DNA of 64,000 nt, from assembly GCF_900109925.1 (NCBI RefSeq), contig NZ_FOBW01000001.1, positions 434,001-498,000 on the forward strand, given 5' to 3'. A program made the position numbers and the translations under genes. How positions within the stretch are numbered: position 1 is the first letter of the stretch; each line of letters begins with the position of its first letter. The stretch is from Mesobacillus persicus (GTDB lineage Bacteria > Bacillota > Bacilli > Bacillales > Cytobacillaceae). The notes beneath the pieces are model-generated. The model was not told the DNA's origin, did no database searches, and saw only the letters and a list, made by a program, of their open reading frames with translations. Below, piece after piece: positions 7,989 through 16,679 of this stretch.

Positions 7989-8279
7989 TTATAAACCTAT
8001 ATTCTCCCCGTTCTTTTTTACAAACTTTTTCATAATGAAGGCTAATACAATCGCTAACAAAGGGAAAACCAAGAACAGTCTAAAAGCTCCTCCTTGTGTG
8101 AAAAGAACCAGACCAGGAATAATAAATACAATTCCGCTAAATAAAAGCAGTTTCCAAGATTTCTCTTTAAAACTAAACAAAAGTAGGACCACCGAGGTAA
8201 CAATCAACCCCCATAGAAGAGCCGCAATCGAGATAAATCCGATACTCGAGAAAATAGAGCCTAAAAAGAAGAAACTCAT
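7989..8279 (-). CDS. Small three-TM membrane protein
   Basis: 96 residues from MSFFFLGSIFSSIGFISIAA. Three hydrophobic stretches (about 3-38, 45-60 and 63-85) and a basic C-terminus (MKKFVKKNGENIGL) indicate an integral membrane protein. The start at 8279 is chosen because AAAGGAGGG lies 7 nt upstream; the upstream in-frame ATG at 8342 has no ribosome site and would add a hydrophilic 21-residue leader. Not recognised. It is upstream of the riboswitch on the same strand, but the riboswitch has its own promoter. Confidence 0.75.
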   Translation of the reverse strand: MSFFFLGSIFSSIGFISIAALLWGLIVTSVVLLLFSFKEKSWKLLLFSGIVFIIPGLVLFTQGGAFRLFLVFPLLAIVLAFIMKKFVKKNGENIGL

Positions 8280-8403
8280 TTTGTACCCTCCTTTCATTTG
8301 ACCCTTATGAATCACCCTATGTCTAGTTTTATTATACCTCATTTTTCCAATTTTGAGCTTGGTTTATATGAACCTTTGCGTTATATTTGACCCATTTTTC
8401 GGC

Positions 8404-9270
8404 CTAGCTCCGATACAGCTGGTTCACTAATCGGCCGAGCCCATCGATCTCACAGACGATCTCATCGCCGGAATCTAGCCACGTTTTTTGTTCCATCCCT
8501 AAAATAACGCCTTCAGGGGTTCCTGTATAAATCACATCCCCTGGCTCTAGGGTCATAATCTGCGAAAGATCACTTATAATGGTAGCGACGTTGAAAATCA
8601 TGTCTTCAGTGTTTGAATTCTGGCGCAATTCTCCATTCACCCAACACTTAAGGGTTAAGTTTTGGGGATTCTGCACTTCATCAGCGGTCACAAGATAAGG
8701 ACCTAATGGGGCAAAGCCATCGATTGCTTTCCCGTATAACCATTGGGAACTGCGAAATTGTAGGTCACGTGCCGACAGGTCGTTTCCAACAGCATACCCA
8801 AACACATAGTCCAGAGCTTCTGACGGGCTCACCCTTTTTGTCTGTTTGCCAATTACCACGACCAATTCTACTTCATAGTCCACTTCTTCAGTAAAGTTAG
8901 GTAGTTCAATCTTGTCCCGATGAGCAGCAAGACTGTTTGCATATTTTGAGAAATAAATTGGGTCATTAGGAATGGGCAGACCTGATTCTTCCGCATGTTT
9001 TCGATAATTTGCCCCGACACAAAGAACCTTTTGGGGATTATGTATGGCTGGTGCGAATTGAATCGCGTCCTCTTGTAGGATAGATGGAGCCTGTAATGCC
9101 AATTGATTTAGTTGGTCGATTGCCTTGTTCCCTCCTGTTACCACTTCTAACATGGTTGTCGGAACTGAAAGTCCTGTAAATGCGGCAGCTGCTTCTACAT
9201 CAATGATGCCATCATTGGTTTTAACTCCTAATTTCACTTTGTTTTCTTCATAAAATGATAAAAGTTTCAT
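8404..9270 (-). CDS. Fumarylacetoacetate hydrolase (FAH) family protein, 2-keto-4-pentenoate hydratase/isomerase type
   Basis: 288 residues, the usual length for the bacterial FAH group. A variable N-terminal domain (1-70) precedes the catalytic fold, which begins KVLCVGANYRKHAEESGLPI. Metal-binding acidic residues lie in the segment VDYEVELVVVIG and in GYAVGNDLSARDLQ; the closing motif is GDVIYTGTPEGVILG. Enzymes of this family act on oxaloacetate, acylpyruvates or ring-cleavage products with Mg2+/Mn2+. AGGGGAAATC precedes the ATG. No pathway genes adjoin, so the substrate is open. A shorter FAH paralogue lies at 37538-38143. Confidence 0.92.
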   Translation of the reverse strand: MKLLSFYEENKVKLGVKTNDGIIDVEAAAAFTGLSVPTTMLEVVTGGNKAIDQLNQLALQAPSILQEDAIQFAPAIHNPQKVLCVGANYRKHAEESGLPIPNDPIYFSKYANSLAAHRDKIELPNFTEEVDYEVELVVVIGKQTKRVSPSEALDYVFGYAVGNDLSARDLQFRSSQWLYGKAIDGFAPLGPYLVTADEVQNPQNLTLKCWVNGELRQNSNTEDMIFNVATIISDLSQIMTLEPGDVIYTGTPEGVILGMEQKTWLDSGDEIVCEIDGLGRLVNQLYRS

Positions 9271-9483
9271 GATTTCCCCTCCACAATGGAATTAAGCCGT
9301 TTTGGTACTTAATCCCTTGATTTCTTGTTATCTGCTTAATTAAATGAATTTTCTAACTTATGAGGCTACTTTTATCATAATCCAAAATCATCGTTATTTC
9401 TAGACCTGATATTACGACCTACGGGATAATACACTCCGTTTTTCCTGGAGGTACATCCTTATAGTAGAAGAATTAATTAAATA

Positions 9484-9512
9484 GAAGCATGAGAACGGAG
9501 TCCCATGCTTTC
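9484..9512 (-). repeat. Diverged REP-like palindrome serving as hairpin
   Basis: GAAGCATGAGAACGGAGTCC followed by CATGCTTTC forms a stem (GAAGCATG/CATGCTTTC) and resembles the GAAGCAGGAGAACCGTCCCC repeat seen elsewhere. It lies 6 nt after the ferritin-cupin stop codon and probably acts as its terminator. Confidence 0.5.
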
Positions 9513-9517
9513 AGTAT

Positions 9518-10432
9518 CTAGTGATTGTGATTCTCTTCAGCTGCCATTGCAATGGCTTTCGTCTGATGAACGGTGCCGAATGGATGCTCTGGTGGTGCAT
9601 AGATTGAATAGAGTTTGAGTGGCTTGTCACCTGTATTAATTAAATTATGCCACTTACCAGCAGGAATCATAATCGCATAATCATCTTTAACTCTTCCTTC
9701 AAAATCTAAAGATTCCTTTTGATCCCCCATCATAACCAATCCTTCTCCTTCTTCAACACGTAGAAATTGGTCGACATCCGGATGTAGCTCTAGCCCGATG
9801 TCTTCCCCAACATCAATGCTCATTAAAGTCACCTGCAAATGCTCCCCCGTCCATAATGCTGTTCGAAAGTTATTGTTTTGCTTAGTGGCCTGATCAATAT
9901 TAACAATAAACGGTTCGCCACCATAATCTGTTGATTCATTCATGCCTTCCGCTCTTAATGTTTGCCATAACCGGTTCGCATGCTCTGTCTCATCATTACA
10001 TGCCCGCAAGAATACATCTCGAACTGGTGAATTTTGAGCTAGAAGATAACTATTTCGATAATCTTCATAATTCCTTAATTCAGCGTTATAGGCTTTTTGC
10101 AACCCTTCTCGATACGAATGGAAAGGTATTTGTTCAATTTGGTAGACGGGTTGTGTTCCAGTAAGGTTGATATATAGATCTGTCAATTGCCTCCAATGCA
10201 TTGTTTCATCTTCCAAAACATGAAGAATGTTCATTTTTCGATCTTGATTTGGCGCTAAATTAGCCAATCGACTGTAAAAATCAATCGCTGTAGCTTCTCC
10301 TTTGATTCCATTAAGTATAGCTTCAACTACTTCTTTCGATGTTTCTTGACTACTTCTTGGCAAGAAGTTGGAATTGTAAAAAGGCTGGTTTGCGTAAAAA
10401 GGGGTTATATACGTATTGGGGTAATTATACAT
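9518..10432 (-). CDS. Ferritin-like / cupin two-domain protein
   Basis: 304 residues joining two modules. Residues about 30-165 form a ferritin-like four-helix bundle with carboxylate/His metal motifs EATAIDFY, LEDETMHWRQL, NAELRNYEDYRN and CNDETEHANRLW. Residues about 185-290 form a cupin: VGEDIGLELHPDVDQFLRVE is motif 1, with HxDxxQ rather than the classic HxHx(3-4)E, and PAGKWHNLINTG is motif 2. The N-terminal 25 residues are Tyr/Asn/Phe-rich and the tail ends HNH, features seen in spore-associated proteins. The ribosome site is weak. A redox or metal-storage role at the spore surface is inference; each domain alone is common but the fusion is unusual. Confidence 0.85.
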   Translation of the reverse strand: MYNYPNTYITPFYANQPFYNSNFLPRSSQETSKEVVEAILNGIKGEATAIDFYSRLANLAPNQDRKMNILHVLEDETMHWRQLTDLYINLTGTQPVYQIEQIPFHSYREGLQKAYNAELRNYEDYRNSYLLAQNSPVRDVFLRACNDETEHANRLWQTLRAEGMNESTDYGGEPFIVNIDQATKQNNNFRTALWTGEHLQVTLMSIDVGEDIGLELHPDVDQFLRVEEGEGLVMMGDQKESLDFEGRVKDDYAIMIPAGKWHNLINTGDKPLKLYSIYAPPEHPFGTVHQTKAIAMAAEENHNH

Positions 10433-10802
10433 TCAGCATCGTTCCCTTCAGAGATTAATCAAGTTATCTTATGTCTGCGGTTTTGGAGTGTACTTTGACC
10501 AATTATATCGAATGGCCCAAATCTTAGTACAAAGAAGGTCACCCCTTCTGACTTACGCCATGGGGCAAGCCCACGTGGTTTACGGGCAGATTCTATAACC
10601 TATTCTGGTTCCAATAATATGAAGACCCTTAGGATTCAGTAGAAACAAGAGAACACTCAAAAGAAACTCGTAAATAAACCCTTTTAAATGGGTTAACTTT
10701 CTAGTACTTCTGTGCGAAAATACAAACATAGACTTCTAGATTTACAGAATATTTAGTTAATAAATTCTTGTTTCTTAAAATTAATGAAGGAGGTTTACCT
10801 AT
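10433..10802. other. 370-nt gene-free stretch before the amidase
   Basis: No gene is supported. A short open stretch near 10530-10640 on the plus strand translates as KKVTPSDLRHGASPRGLRAD, then stops; it has no start or ribosome site and I cannot place it. A small hairpin AACCC/GGGTT lies near 10675-10695. The last 60 bases are AT-rich and lead to the amidase ribosome site. Confidence 0.4.
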
Positions 10803-12365
10803 TTGGAAGATCGTACGCTATTAAAAACAGTTATTGATGATTTCCCTTTAAAAGAAGTGACGGTAAAAGAGCTTATGACAGGCTATGAGGAAGGGAGATT
10901 CACGTCTGAGGCAGTCGTTCAATCTTATTTAAATCGGATTGAAATATATGAGAAAAACTACAATGCTTTTACTTTTATGAATACAAACGCTTTGGAAGAG
11001 GCAAGGGAAATCGATCGTTTGCGCTCTGAAGGAAAAACACTTGGACCTTTAGCTGGTGTGCCGATTGTCATAAAAGAGGCCGTTGATGTTGAAGGATTTC
11101 CATCAACATTTGGCTGGGCTCCCCTCTGCAAGGAAACAGGGGGAATTGAATTACTTCCTAAAAAGGATGCTTCGATTGTGACTAGATTAAAAGAGTCTGG
11201 TGCGATCATTCTTGGTAAAACGAATATGCCGGCCTTCAGTGCGCGGATGGATTCAGCGAACACTAGCTGGGATGGACCAACCTATAATGCGGTTGACCGA
11301 GGTTTTTCACCAGGTGGAAGTAGCTCTGGAACAGCTACAGCTGTTTCTGGAAATTTCACCGTCCTTGGGATTGCTGAGGAAACTGGTGGCTCGATTCAAA
11401 TGCCAGCTGCTTCACAAGCAATTGTTGGGATTAAAACTTCCTTTGGACTCGTTCCGACGAAGGGGGTCACTCCACTTGGTGGCAGCACGCGGGACGTTTT
11501 AGGAACCCATGCACGCACAGTTGAAGATGCAGCCCTAATGCTGGATATCATTGCTGGATATGACGAAGATGACCCAAAGACCAAGGATTCGATTGGGAAA
11601 ATGCCGGATGGTGGCTATACATCTGAATTAAGTGAAAAGGCTCTTCAAGGGAAGCGGCTTGGAGTTTTTGGTCCTGGGTGGAGCAGCAAAGTACTTTCTG
11701 AGGAAACAAACGAATTGTATTCCCGTGAAATAAACGAACTAAAACAGCTGGGAGCAGAGGTTGTCGCCGATCCGTTTTCTGGTTCAGGTTTTGTCGAGTA
11801 TGTGGAATCATTAGGAAATGACCTGGCAAGAATGATTCTCGGACTGGATTCCGTCTTTTTTGATATTGAAAATTACTTAAAGAATTTAGATCCTCAGGAT
11901 GACACGATTTCAATGAGGAAAGTATTTGAACGAGCTGGAGAATTCCCTTGGTCAGAGAACGGTCCATTGAATTTGGTCCATTTTTTTGCCAATCCAGAGG
12001 AAGCGATGGCTAACTGCGATCACTATGATTTAACCTATTTTAATGAAGTTAGAAACAATTTCTTGAACTTGATTCAAGGCGTAATGGACAAATACGGGTT
12101 AGACGGATTTGTTTTCCCTCAAATGGTGCAAAGCATCACCTTGCTCGAGGAAGGAACCGGATTGGAGGGAATTGCTACAACCGTCTCTGAAGTAAACATT
12201 AGCGGCTTGCCGCTTGTGACCGTCCCTGCGGGTTATTATCAGAACGGCTCTCCTTTTGCTTTAGTATTTATGGGTGAAATGTGGAGTGAGGCAAAGCTGT
12301 TAGGGTTCTCCTATGCCTACGAGCAAGCCACAAAACATCGAGTAGCTCCGGTGTTAATTCGATAG
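10803..12365 (+). CDS. Amidase signature family enzyme
   Basis: 520 residues. The Ser-cisSer-Lys triad is visible: Lys in GVPIVIKEAVDVEG, cis-Ser in the PGGSSSGTATAVSG glycine-rich loop and the nucleophile in EETGGSIQMPAAS, followed by GLVPTKGVTPLGGSTRDVLG. Length and the C-terminal SGLPLVTVPAGYYQNGSPFA segment fit stand-alone amidases rather than GatA, and no gatB or gatC adjoins. The start is TTG at 10803 with AAGGAGG 9-10 nt upstream. The reaction is hydrolysis of a carboxamide to acid and ammonia; the substrate is unknown. Monocistronic, with a bidirectional terminator. Confidence 0.93.
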   Translation: MEDRTLLKTVIDDFPLKEVTVKELMTGYEEGRFTSEAVVQSYLNRIEIYEKNYNAFTFMNTNALEEAREIDRLRSEGKTLGPLAGVPIVIKEAVDVEGFPSTFGWAPLCKETGGIELLPKKDASIVTRLKESGAIILGKTNMPAFSARMDSANTSWDGPTYNAVDRGFSPGGSSSGTATAVSGNFTVLGIAEETGGSIQMPAASQAIVGIKTSFGLVPTKGVTPLGGSTRDVLGTHARTVEDAALMLDIIAGYDEDDPKTKDSIGKMPDGGYTSELSEKALQGKRLGVFGPGWSSKVLSEETNELYSREINELKQLGAEVVADPFSGSGFVEYVESLGNDLARMILGLDSVFFDIENYLKNLDPQDDTISMRKVFERAGEFPWSENGPLNLVHFFANPEEAMANCDHYDLTYFNEVRNNFLNLIQGVMDKYGLDGFVFPQMVQSITLLEEGTGLEGIATTVSEVNISGLPLVTVPAGYYQNGSPFALVFMGEMWSEAKLLGFSYAYEQATKHRVAPVLIR

Positions 12366-12386
12366 AAATTAAATGAAATGAATTGT

Positions 12387-12424
12387 AAAAAAGCGAACAG
12401 ATCGATTTCTGTTCGCTTTTTTCT
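12387..12424. terminator. Bidirectional terminator
   Basis: Stem AAAAGCGAACAG/CTGTTCGCTTTT with an 8-nt loop, shared by the convergent amidase and the membrane protein gene at 12452. Confidence 0.9.
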
Positions 12425-12451
12425 ATCCTTTCTGGTCATTTCAAAACCTAC

Positions 12452-12928
12452 TTAAGAAGTTTTTTGTCGACTATTTCTCCTGTTTTTCGTTTTGAATAGA
12501 TTGGCAGACGCAATGCTCAACCGATCTAAAAACCTGTTGAAGCCGAACCCAACAAAGAAAGCGAGACTGATTGGTGCATAGGGAGTGTCACCGTAGGCGC
12601 TGAACTCGATTAAGAAGATCCCACTTTCAACGAGAGTGACTGCAACAACAGCCGCTCCCGTCGCAAAGATTGGATAAAAAATATACATGATCCATTCTCG
12701 GTAGTTGGTTAATTCGTCTTTCATGTAGTGAGAGCAAAACATATAAAGATGCCTTAATGAACCACCAATTGATCCAGCCAAAAAGTAATATAAGAAGATT
12801 TTAATATCCGCGATGAATGGCAGTGTTTTCTCCAACAATCCAGTCCATAGAAGACCCACAGATAAAAAACTACCGAAAAACAACAGGGTTAGATAAGTTA
12901 GAATAACGGCTTTTAACCACTTCTTCAT
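12452..12928 (-). CDS. Uncharacterised four-TM membrane protein
   Basis: 158 residues with hydrophobic segments at about 7-29, 37-53, 82-105 and 115-135. The C-terminus is strongly basic (NLFKTKNRRNSRQKTS), which suggests it is cytoplasmic. GGGGGTG lies 5 nt before ATG. No family motif is recognised. It is convergent with the amidase and stands alone. Confidence 0.7.
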   Translation of the reverse strand: MKKWLKAVILTYLTLLFFGSFLSVGLLWTGLLEKTLPFIADIKIFLYYFLAGSIGGSLRHLYMFCSHYMKDELTNYREWIMYIFYPIFATGAAVVAVTLVESGIFLIEFSAYGDTPYAPISLAFFVGFGFNRFLDRLSIASANLFKTKNRRNSRQKTS

Positions 12929-13072
12929 AGAACACCCCCGTCAGATACTTATCCTTATGAATCAAACACGGTTGAAATAACACTTAATTAGCTAATATGA
13001 AAATTTAGAGTTTACCCTAACTTAAAAAACAAAACCTCTATCGCAGTTGTTTCAATGGGGTCATGAGCAACT

Positions 13073-13113
13073 TAAAAAGGGCAACTCCTTTAATGTAGGA
13101 GTTGCCCTTTTTG
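13073..13113. terminator. Strong bidirectional terminator
   Basis: A 16-bp arm AAAAAGGGCAACTCCT pairs with its complement around loop TTAATGT. T-tracts exist on both strands; it ends the LTA synthase-family gene. Confidence 0.85.
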
Positions 13114-13185
13114 TGGGTACAAAGCGCTTATTTCGTTCATGCGCGCTTTCTAATGGTTTAAATCGCTTAATCAATTTAATTTCCC

Positions 13186-15165
13186 TTATCTCATGTTCGA
13201 TGTGGAAGCAGGAGAACCGTCCCCATACTTCCTTGTGTAGTTGTACTCAGACCTATCGACTGGGATGAAGGTTTCTGGTGTATAGAAACGTAACAGGTCT
13301 CCGTTTACGACTTTGTCGGAGTAGTCTAGTTTTTCTTTGGCTATTTGTTGGTATTGATTTGCCTCTTCTATTTGCTCTTCTTCTTCAAGTAGCAATCCTG
13401 TAGTTGAATCGTAATACTTGCTATCTGCTAGCGTATATTTCGGGCTAACGAAATCACCGTTGCGGAATGGAATGAGCTCATCATGGTCTTCTGATAAAAT
13501 GTCGTTACCAAAGTGCACATACTCTTTTGTATCAATTCCCAATAGATGAAGCAACGTTGGGAGCAGGTCAATCTGACCTGCATATTCGTGATTCACTCCG
13601 CCTTCCATGCCTGGAACACGAATAAATAATGGTGTTCGTTGTAAACCAGCACTTTCAAATGGAGTGACCTCTTTCCCAATCACCTCGGCCATTGCTTTGT
13701 TATGATTATTAGAAATCCCATAATGGTCCCCGTACATAATGATCATCGTATTTTCATATAAGCCTGATTCCTTCAGGTAGGTGAAAAACTCCTCTAACGC
13801 TTCGTCCGCGTATCTTGCGGTTTGGAAGTAGTTATCTACTGTTTTATTACCAGTTGTATGAGGTGCAATCGTCGCCTCTTCTTGATCAATCGTAAACGGG
13901 AAGTGGTGAGTGACCGTGATAAAGTTTGCATAAAACGGCTGTTTCAACGATTGTAGTTTCGGCATCGATTGCTCGAAGAATGGTTTGTCATGCAAGCCGT
14001 AATCAGCCAAATCTTCCGGGTTCATTTCATAATAACTAGAATCAAAGAAATGGTCGTATCCAAAAGATTTATAGATTTCATCGCGGTTCCAAAAGCTCCC
14101 CGTGTTCCCGTGGAAAACAGCCGAAGTATAGCCAAGCGGCCTTAAAATCGCTGGTGCACTATGATAAGTGTTTAAGCCTTTGGTTGTAAAAGCGGATCCC
14201 TGCGGCAATCCATATAGAGAATTCCCCACCATATACTCAGCATCGGCCGTCTTTCCTTGGGCTGTTTGATGAAAGAAATTATCAAAATACAAAACATCTT
14301 TTTCCCTAGTTAACGAATTTAAAAACGGAGTAACTTCTTCGCCATGTAGTTCATAGTCAATAAGGAAGTTTTGAATAGACTCCAAATGAACATAAACTAC
14401 ATTCATTCCTTTACCCGCACCAAAATATTCTGGGTTGGGCTCAGCATAACTAGAGCTTGTATAGTTAATAACCTCAGTTATATCGTCACTGTTTGCCAAA
14501 ACCCTCTGTGCAGAAGCCTTTGTACTCTGCACCGCATCATAAATGGTATAATTGTACATCCCTAAATACTTGACAATATAGTTTCGATCAAACCCTCTTG
14601 TCAATAATTCGGGCCTGTCTGCCTCAGCTAACCCTATGTTCATGGTTGAAATCCCTAAGCCAAGAAAAAATAAGGCGACAACCTTTCGTTTGGTGAAGTT
14701 TTCTACTTCTACACGGACAACCTTAAAGACAAGCAGACCAACTAGAAGTAAGAAATCAGCAAAAAACAACAGGTCATACGGTTTTAATAGTGTAGTGATA
14801 CTGCCACTAACATCCCCAAAGTTTTGAGTCTGGGTTAAAGTTGGTAGCGTAATAAAGTCGTTAAAGAACCGATAATATAAAGCATTTGCATAGACTAGAA
14901 ATGACAGAATGAAGTAGATGACCAGAAGGGAAATATATTTTATCCTTCCTTTAAAAAACAGTGCAAACCCCAAAAATATGAGCGATGAACCTAACGGGTT
15001 CAGAAATAATAAAAACTCCTGTGTTGCATTATCAATTCCTAAGTTAAACTGTGTGACCTGTACCAAGTAGGTTTTTAGCCACAAAAGGACAACAGCAAGG
15101 AAGAAAAATACAGCAAACTTTTTCAGATACCCCTGTTCCTCAATATATTGTTTTCTCATTTTCAA
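13186..15165 (-). CDS. Lipoteichoic acid synthase (LtaS) family protein
   Basis: 659 residues. Five N-terminal membrane helices (about 15-180) carry the LtaS hallmark FNLGIDNATQEFLLFLNPLG, followed by an extracytoplasmic sulfatase-fold domain. Catalytic residues are Glu262 in VVYVHLESIQNF and the nucleophile Thr306 in AQGKTADAEYM, with further Mn2+-site residues in YGDHYG and THHFPF. LtaS enzymes transfer glycerol-phosphate from phosphatidylglycerol to lipoteichoic acid; Bacillus has several paralogues (LtaS, YfnI, YqgS, YvgJ) and the exact one is unresolved. The start is TTG at 15165 or ATG at 15159, both served by AGAGGG. The last residues, KYGDGSPAS, are encoded by a REP-like repeat (13204-13232) that has entered the 3' end. 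Confidence 0.93.
   Translation of the reverse strand: MKMRKQYIEEQGYLKKFAVFFFLAVVLLWLKTYLVQVTQFNLGIDNATQEFLLFLNPLGSSLIFLGFALFFKGRIKYISLLVIYFILSFLVYANALYYRFFNDFITLPTLTQTQNFGDVSGSITTLLKPYDLLFFADFLLLVGLLVFKVVRVEVENFTKRKVVALFFLGLGISTMNIGLAEADRPELLTRGFDRNYIVKYLGMYNYTIYDAVQSTKASAQRVLANSDDITEVINYTSSSYAEPNPEYFGAGKGMNVVYVHLESIQNFLIDYELHGEEVTPFLNSLTREKDVLYFDNFFHQTAQGKTADAEYMVGNSLYGLPQGSAFTTKGLNTYHSAPAILRPLGYTSAVFHGNTGSFWNRDEIYKSFGYDHFFDSSYYEMNPEDLADYGLHDKPFFEQSMPKLQSLKQPFYANFITVTHHFPFTIDQEEATIAPHTTGNKTVDNYFQTARYADEALEEFFTYLKESGLYENTMIIMYGDHYGISNNHNKAMAEVIGKEVTPFESAGLQRTPLFIRVPGMEGGVNHEYAGQIDLLPTLLHLLGIDTKEYVHFGNDILSEDHDELIPFRNGDFVSPKYTLADSKYYDSTTGLLLEEEEQIEEANQYQQIAKEKLDYSDKVVNGDLLRFYTPETFIPVDRSEYNYTRKYGDGSPASTSNMR
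13204..13232 (-). repeat. REP-like palindrome inside the 3' end of the LTA synthase gene
   Basis: GGAAGCAGGAGAACCGTCCC followed by CATACTTCC; read on the minus strand it encodes the tail YGDGSPAS of the protein. Confidence 0.8.
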
Positions 15166-15305
15166 TTTACCCTCTTTCTTAATGTTCGATCTTAAACTAC
15201 TCTTTATATCAATCAGTCTAGTAGAAGAAAAGGAAGACTTGATGAGTTACTTATCACCAAAAAATGGTTGTTATAAGGCTAAACCAGAGTTTATCACAAC
15301 AATCT

Positions 15306-15620
15306 CTAAAAAGGAATCATAATAATACGCCAAAAAATGTCAGCCTTAGACATCGCTCGGCGAAAGTAGATGAGCAAAATCACCTCATCCAGAAAAACAA
15401 GGCCTAAAAGACGCCAAACAAAAAAGCCCCCATAGTAGGCCGTCCTAATTAAACCAATGATAAGGCAACAGGCAATCTTTAGTACCACTAGGGCAATGGA
15501 TAGCTTTGCCGAAATGTGTGAACCAACCGTGATTACGCGAATCCACTTGAAAAATAAATAGGCTTCGAAAAAACTTCCTACTATATATACGTTTATATTA
15601 TTAAAAAGTTTCTCTTTCAT
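15306..15620 (-). CDS. Possible small membrane protein (104 aa)
   Basis: 104 residues with hydrophobic stretches at about 10-27, 40-60 and 66-86 and several charged loops, plausible as a three-TM protein. The ribosome site upstream of the ATG at 15620 is poor (only A-rich sequence), and no family is recognised. It lies between the LTA synthase-family gene and rnpB. Could be a real but weakly expressed gene or chance. Confidence 0.4.
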   Translation of the reverse strand: MKEKLFNNINVYIVGSFFEAYLFFKWIRVITVGSHISAKLSIALVVLKIACCLIIGLIRTAYYGGFFVWRLLGLVFLDEVILLIYFRRAMSKADIFWRIIMIPF

Positions 15621-15813
15621 GTATTTTTATTTTTTCTTATTGTTCATCTACTATTATATACTCTTACTATTAGGTAGTTAGTCCTGTTTCTAACAATAAT
15701 CCTTGCTCCGAAATAAATAAACCCTAAATTTTCCACCAATGGGCATGTTCTCCTAATGACTAGGTCCTCTGATTCATGATAAATTAATACACGTAGCTGA
15801 TGAACAAAACAAA

Positions 15814-16213
15814 CATGAAATGGTGAGTAATCGCGGCTCATGTTTACATGAGTTGAGGAAAGTCCAGGCTCGCCCGGTGCTGAGATGCCCGGAGTGTTCG
15901 TGCCATCTGCAAAGATGGGCAGCAGACTTCTTGTCTGTTGACGGCGGAGAAATCATGCTAAGTCCAATACGGATACGCTGAGAGTACCCTGAAAGTGCCA
16001 CAGAGACGATACTCTTCTGGAAACGGAAGAGGTGGAACGGGTAAACCCCACGAGCGAGCAACCCAAACTTTGGTAGGGGCACCATCCTGCGGGAATTGAA
16101 CCAAACGGATGGATCGGTCAATATAACCGATAGTCATATGATTACACCTGTAGTGCGAGATTGGCATCGCCTGGAGCACGCAGGAACAAAACCTGGCTTA
16201 CAGCCATTTCATG
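15814..16213 (+). ncRNA. rnpB: RNase P RNA, Bacillus type B
   Basis: The catalytic RNA of RNase P, which removes tRNA 5' leaders. Conserved blocks appear in order: GTAATCGC, GAGGAAAGTCCAGGCTCGC, GGTGCTGAGATGCCCG, GAAAGTGCCACAGAGACGA, GTGGAACGGGTAAACCCC, GAGCGAGCAACCCAAA and CAAAACCTGGCTTACAG. The ends CATGAAATGG and CCATTTCATG pair as P1, which sets the borders. About 400 nt, as expected for type B. The SRP RNA follows 70 nt later on the same strand. Confidence 0.97.
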
Positions 16214-16283
16214 CGCCGATTCATTAGTTGTTTCAACAATTTTCAATAAAATTCACATAGAAGAATTAGTCTAGCCTATACAT

Positions 16284-16551
16284 ACCGTGCTAGACGGGGA
16301 GTTGGCGGTGCCCTGTTACCCGCAATCCGCCATAGCGGGGTTGAATTCCTACCTGAGGTAGCTACATGTGAGGTCTGCCTTGTAATAGGAGTGTTGACAA
16401 TTGGGTCCTACGCAATGGAAACCTATGAAATTGGTCAGGTCCGGAAGGAAGCAGCCATAAGTAGAACTTTCTATGTGCCGTGGGGTCGCCTAGTTCGAGC
16501 TTTCTCTTACAAGTAACGCTTGGTTGTTTCTATCGATGGTAGGTGCACGGT
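16284..16551 (+). ncRNA. ffs: Signal recognition particle RNA (large Bacillus type)
   Basis: About 268 nt. The SRP54/Ffh-binding hairpin is shown by GGTCAGGTCCGGAAGGAAGC, the Alu-domain part by GTGCTAGACGGGGAGTTGGC and GGTGCCCTGTTACCCGCAAT, and the terminal pairing ACCGTGC/GCACGGT sets the ends. Equivalent to B. subtilis scr. In B. subtilis this gene neighbours dnaX; here it follows rnpB. Confidence 0.97.
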
Positions 16552-16581
16552 GTTACATATCATATTCTTCATACCATACCT

Positions 16582-16622
16582 AAAAAGGCCAACCCAGAAT
16601 TAAATCTGAGTTGGTCTTTTTT
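16582..16622. terminator. Bidirectional terminator
   Basis: Stem formed by AAAAAGGCCAACCCAGA and TCTGAGTTGGTCTTTTTT, shared by the SRP RNA and the acyl-CoA synthetase gene. Confidence 0.85.
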
Positions 16623-16679
16623 ATTTCTTATTTTTAGCTTTCTATTGTTCTACCTTTTCGTTACTAGCCTGTTGCACGA

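Noticed and set aside
10530-10645. Plus-strand stretch KKVTPSDLRHGASPRGLRAD resembling a recombinase HDLRH motif
   Set aside because: Too short, no start, and the similarity is limited to a few residues.
15644-16179. Minus-strand open frames
   Set aside because: They are antisense to RNase P RNA, whose conserved blocks account for the sequence.
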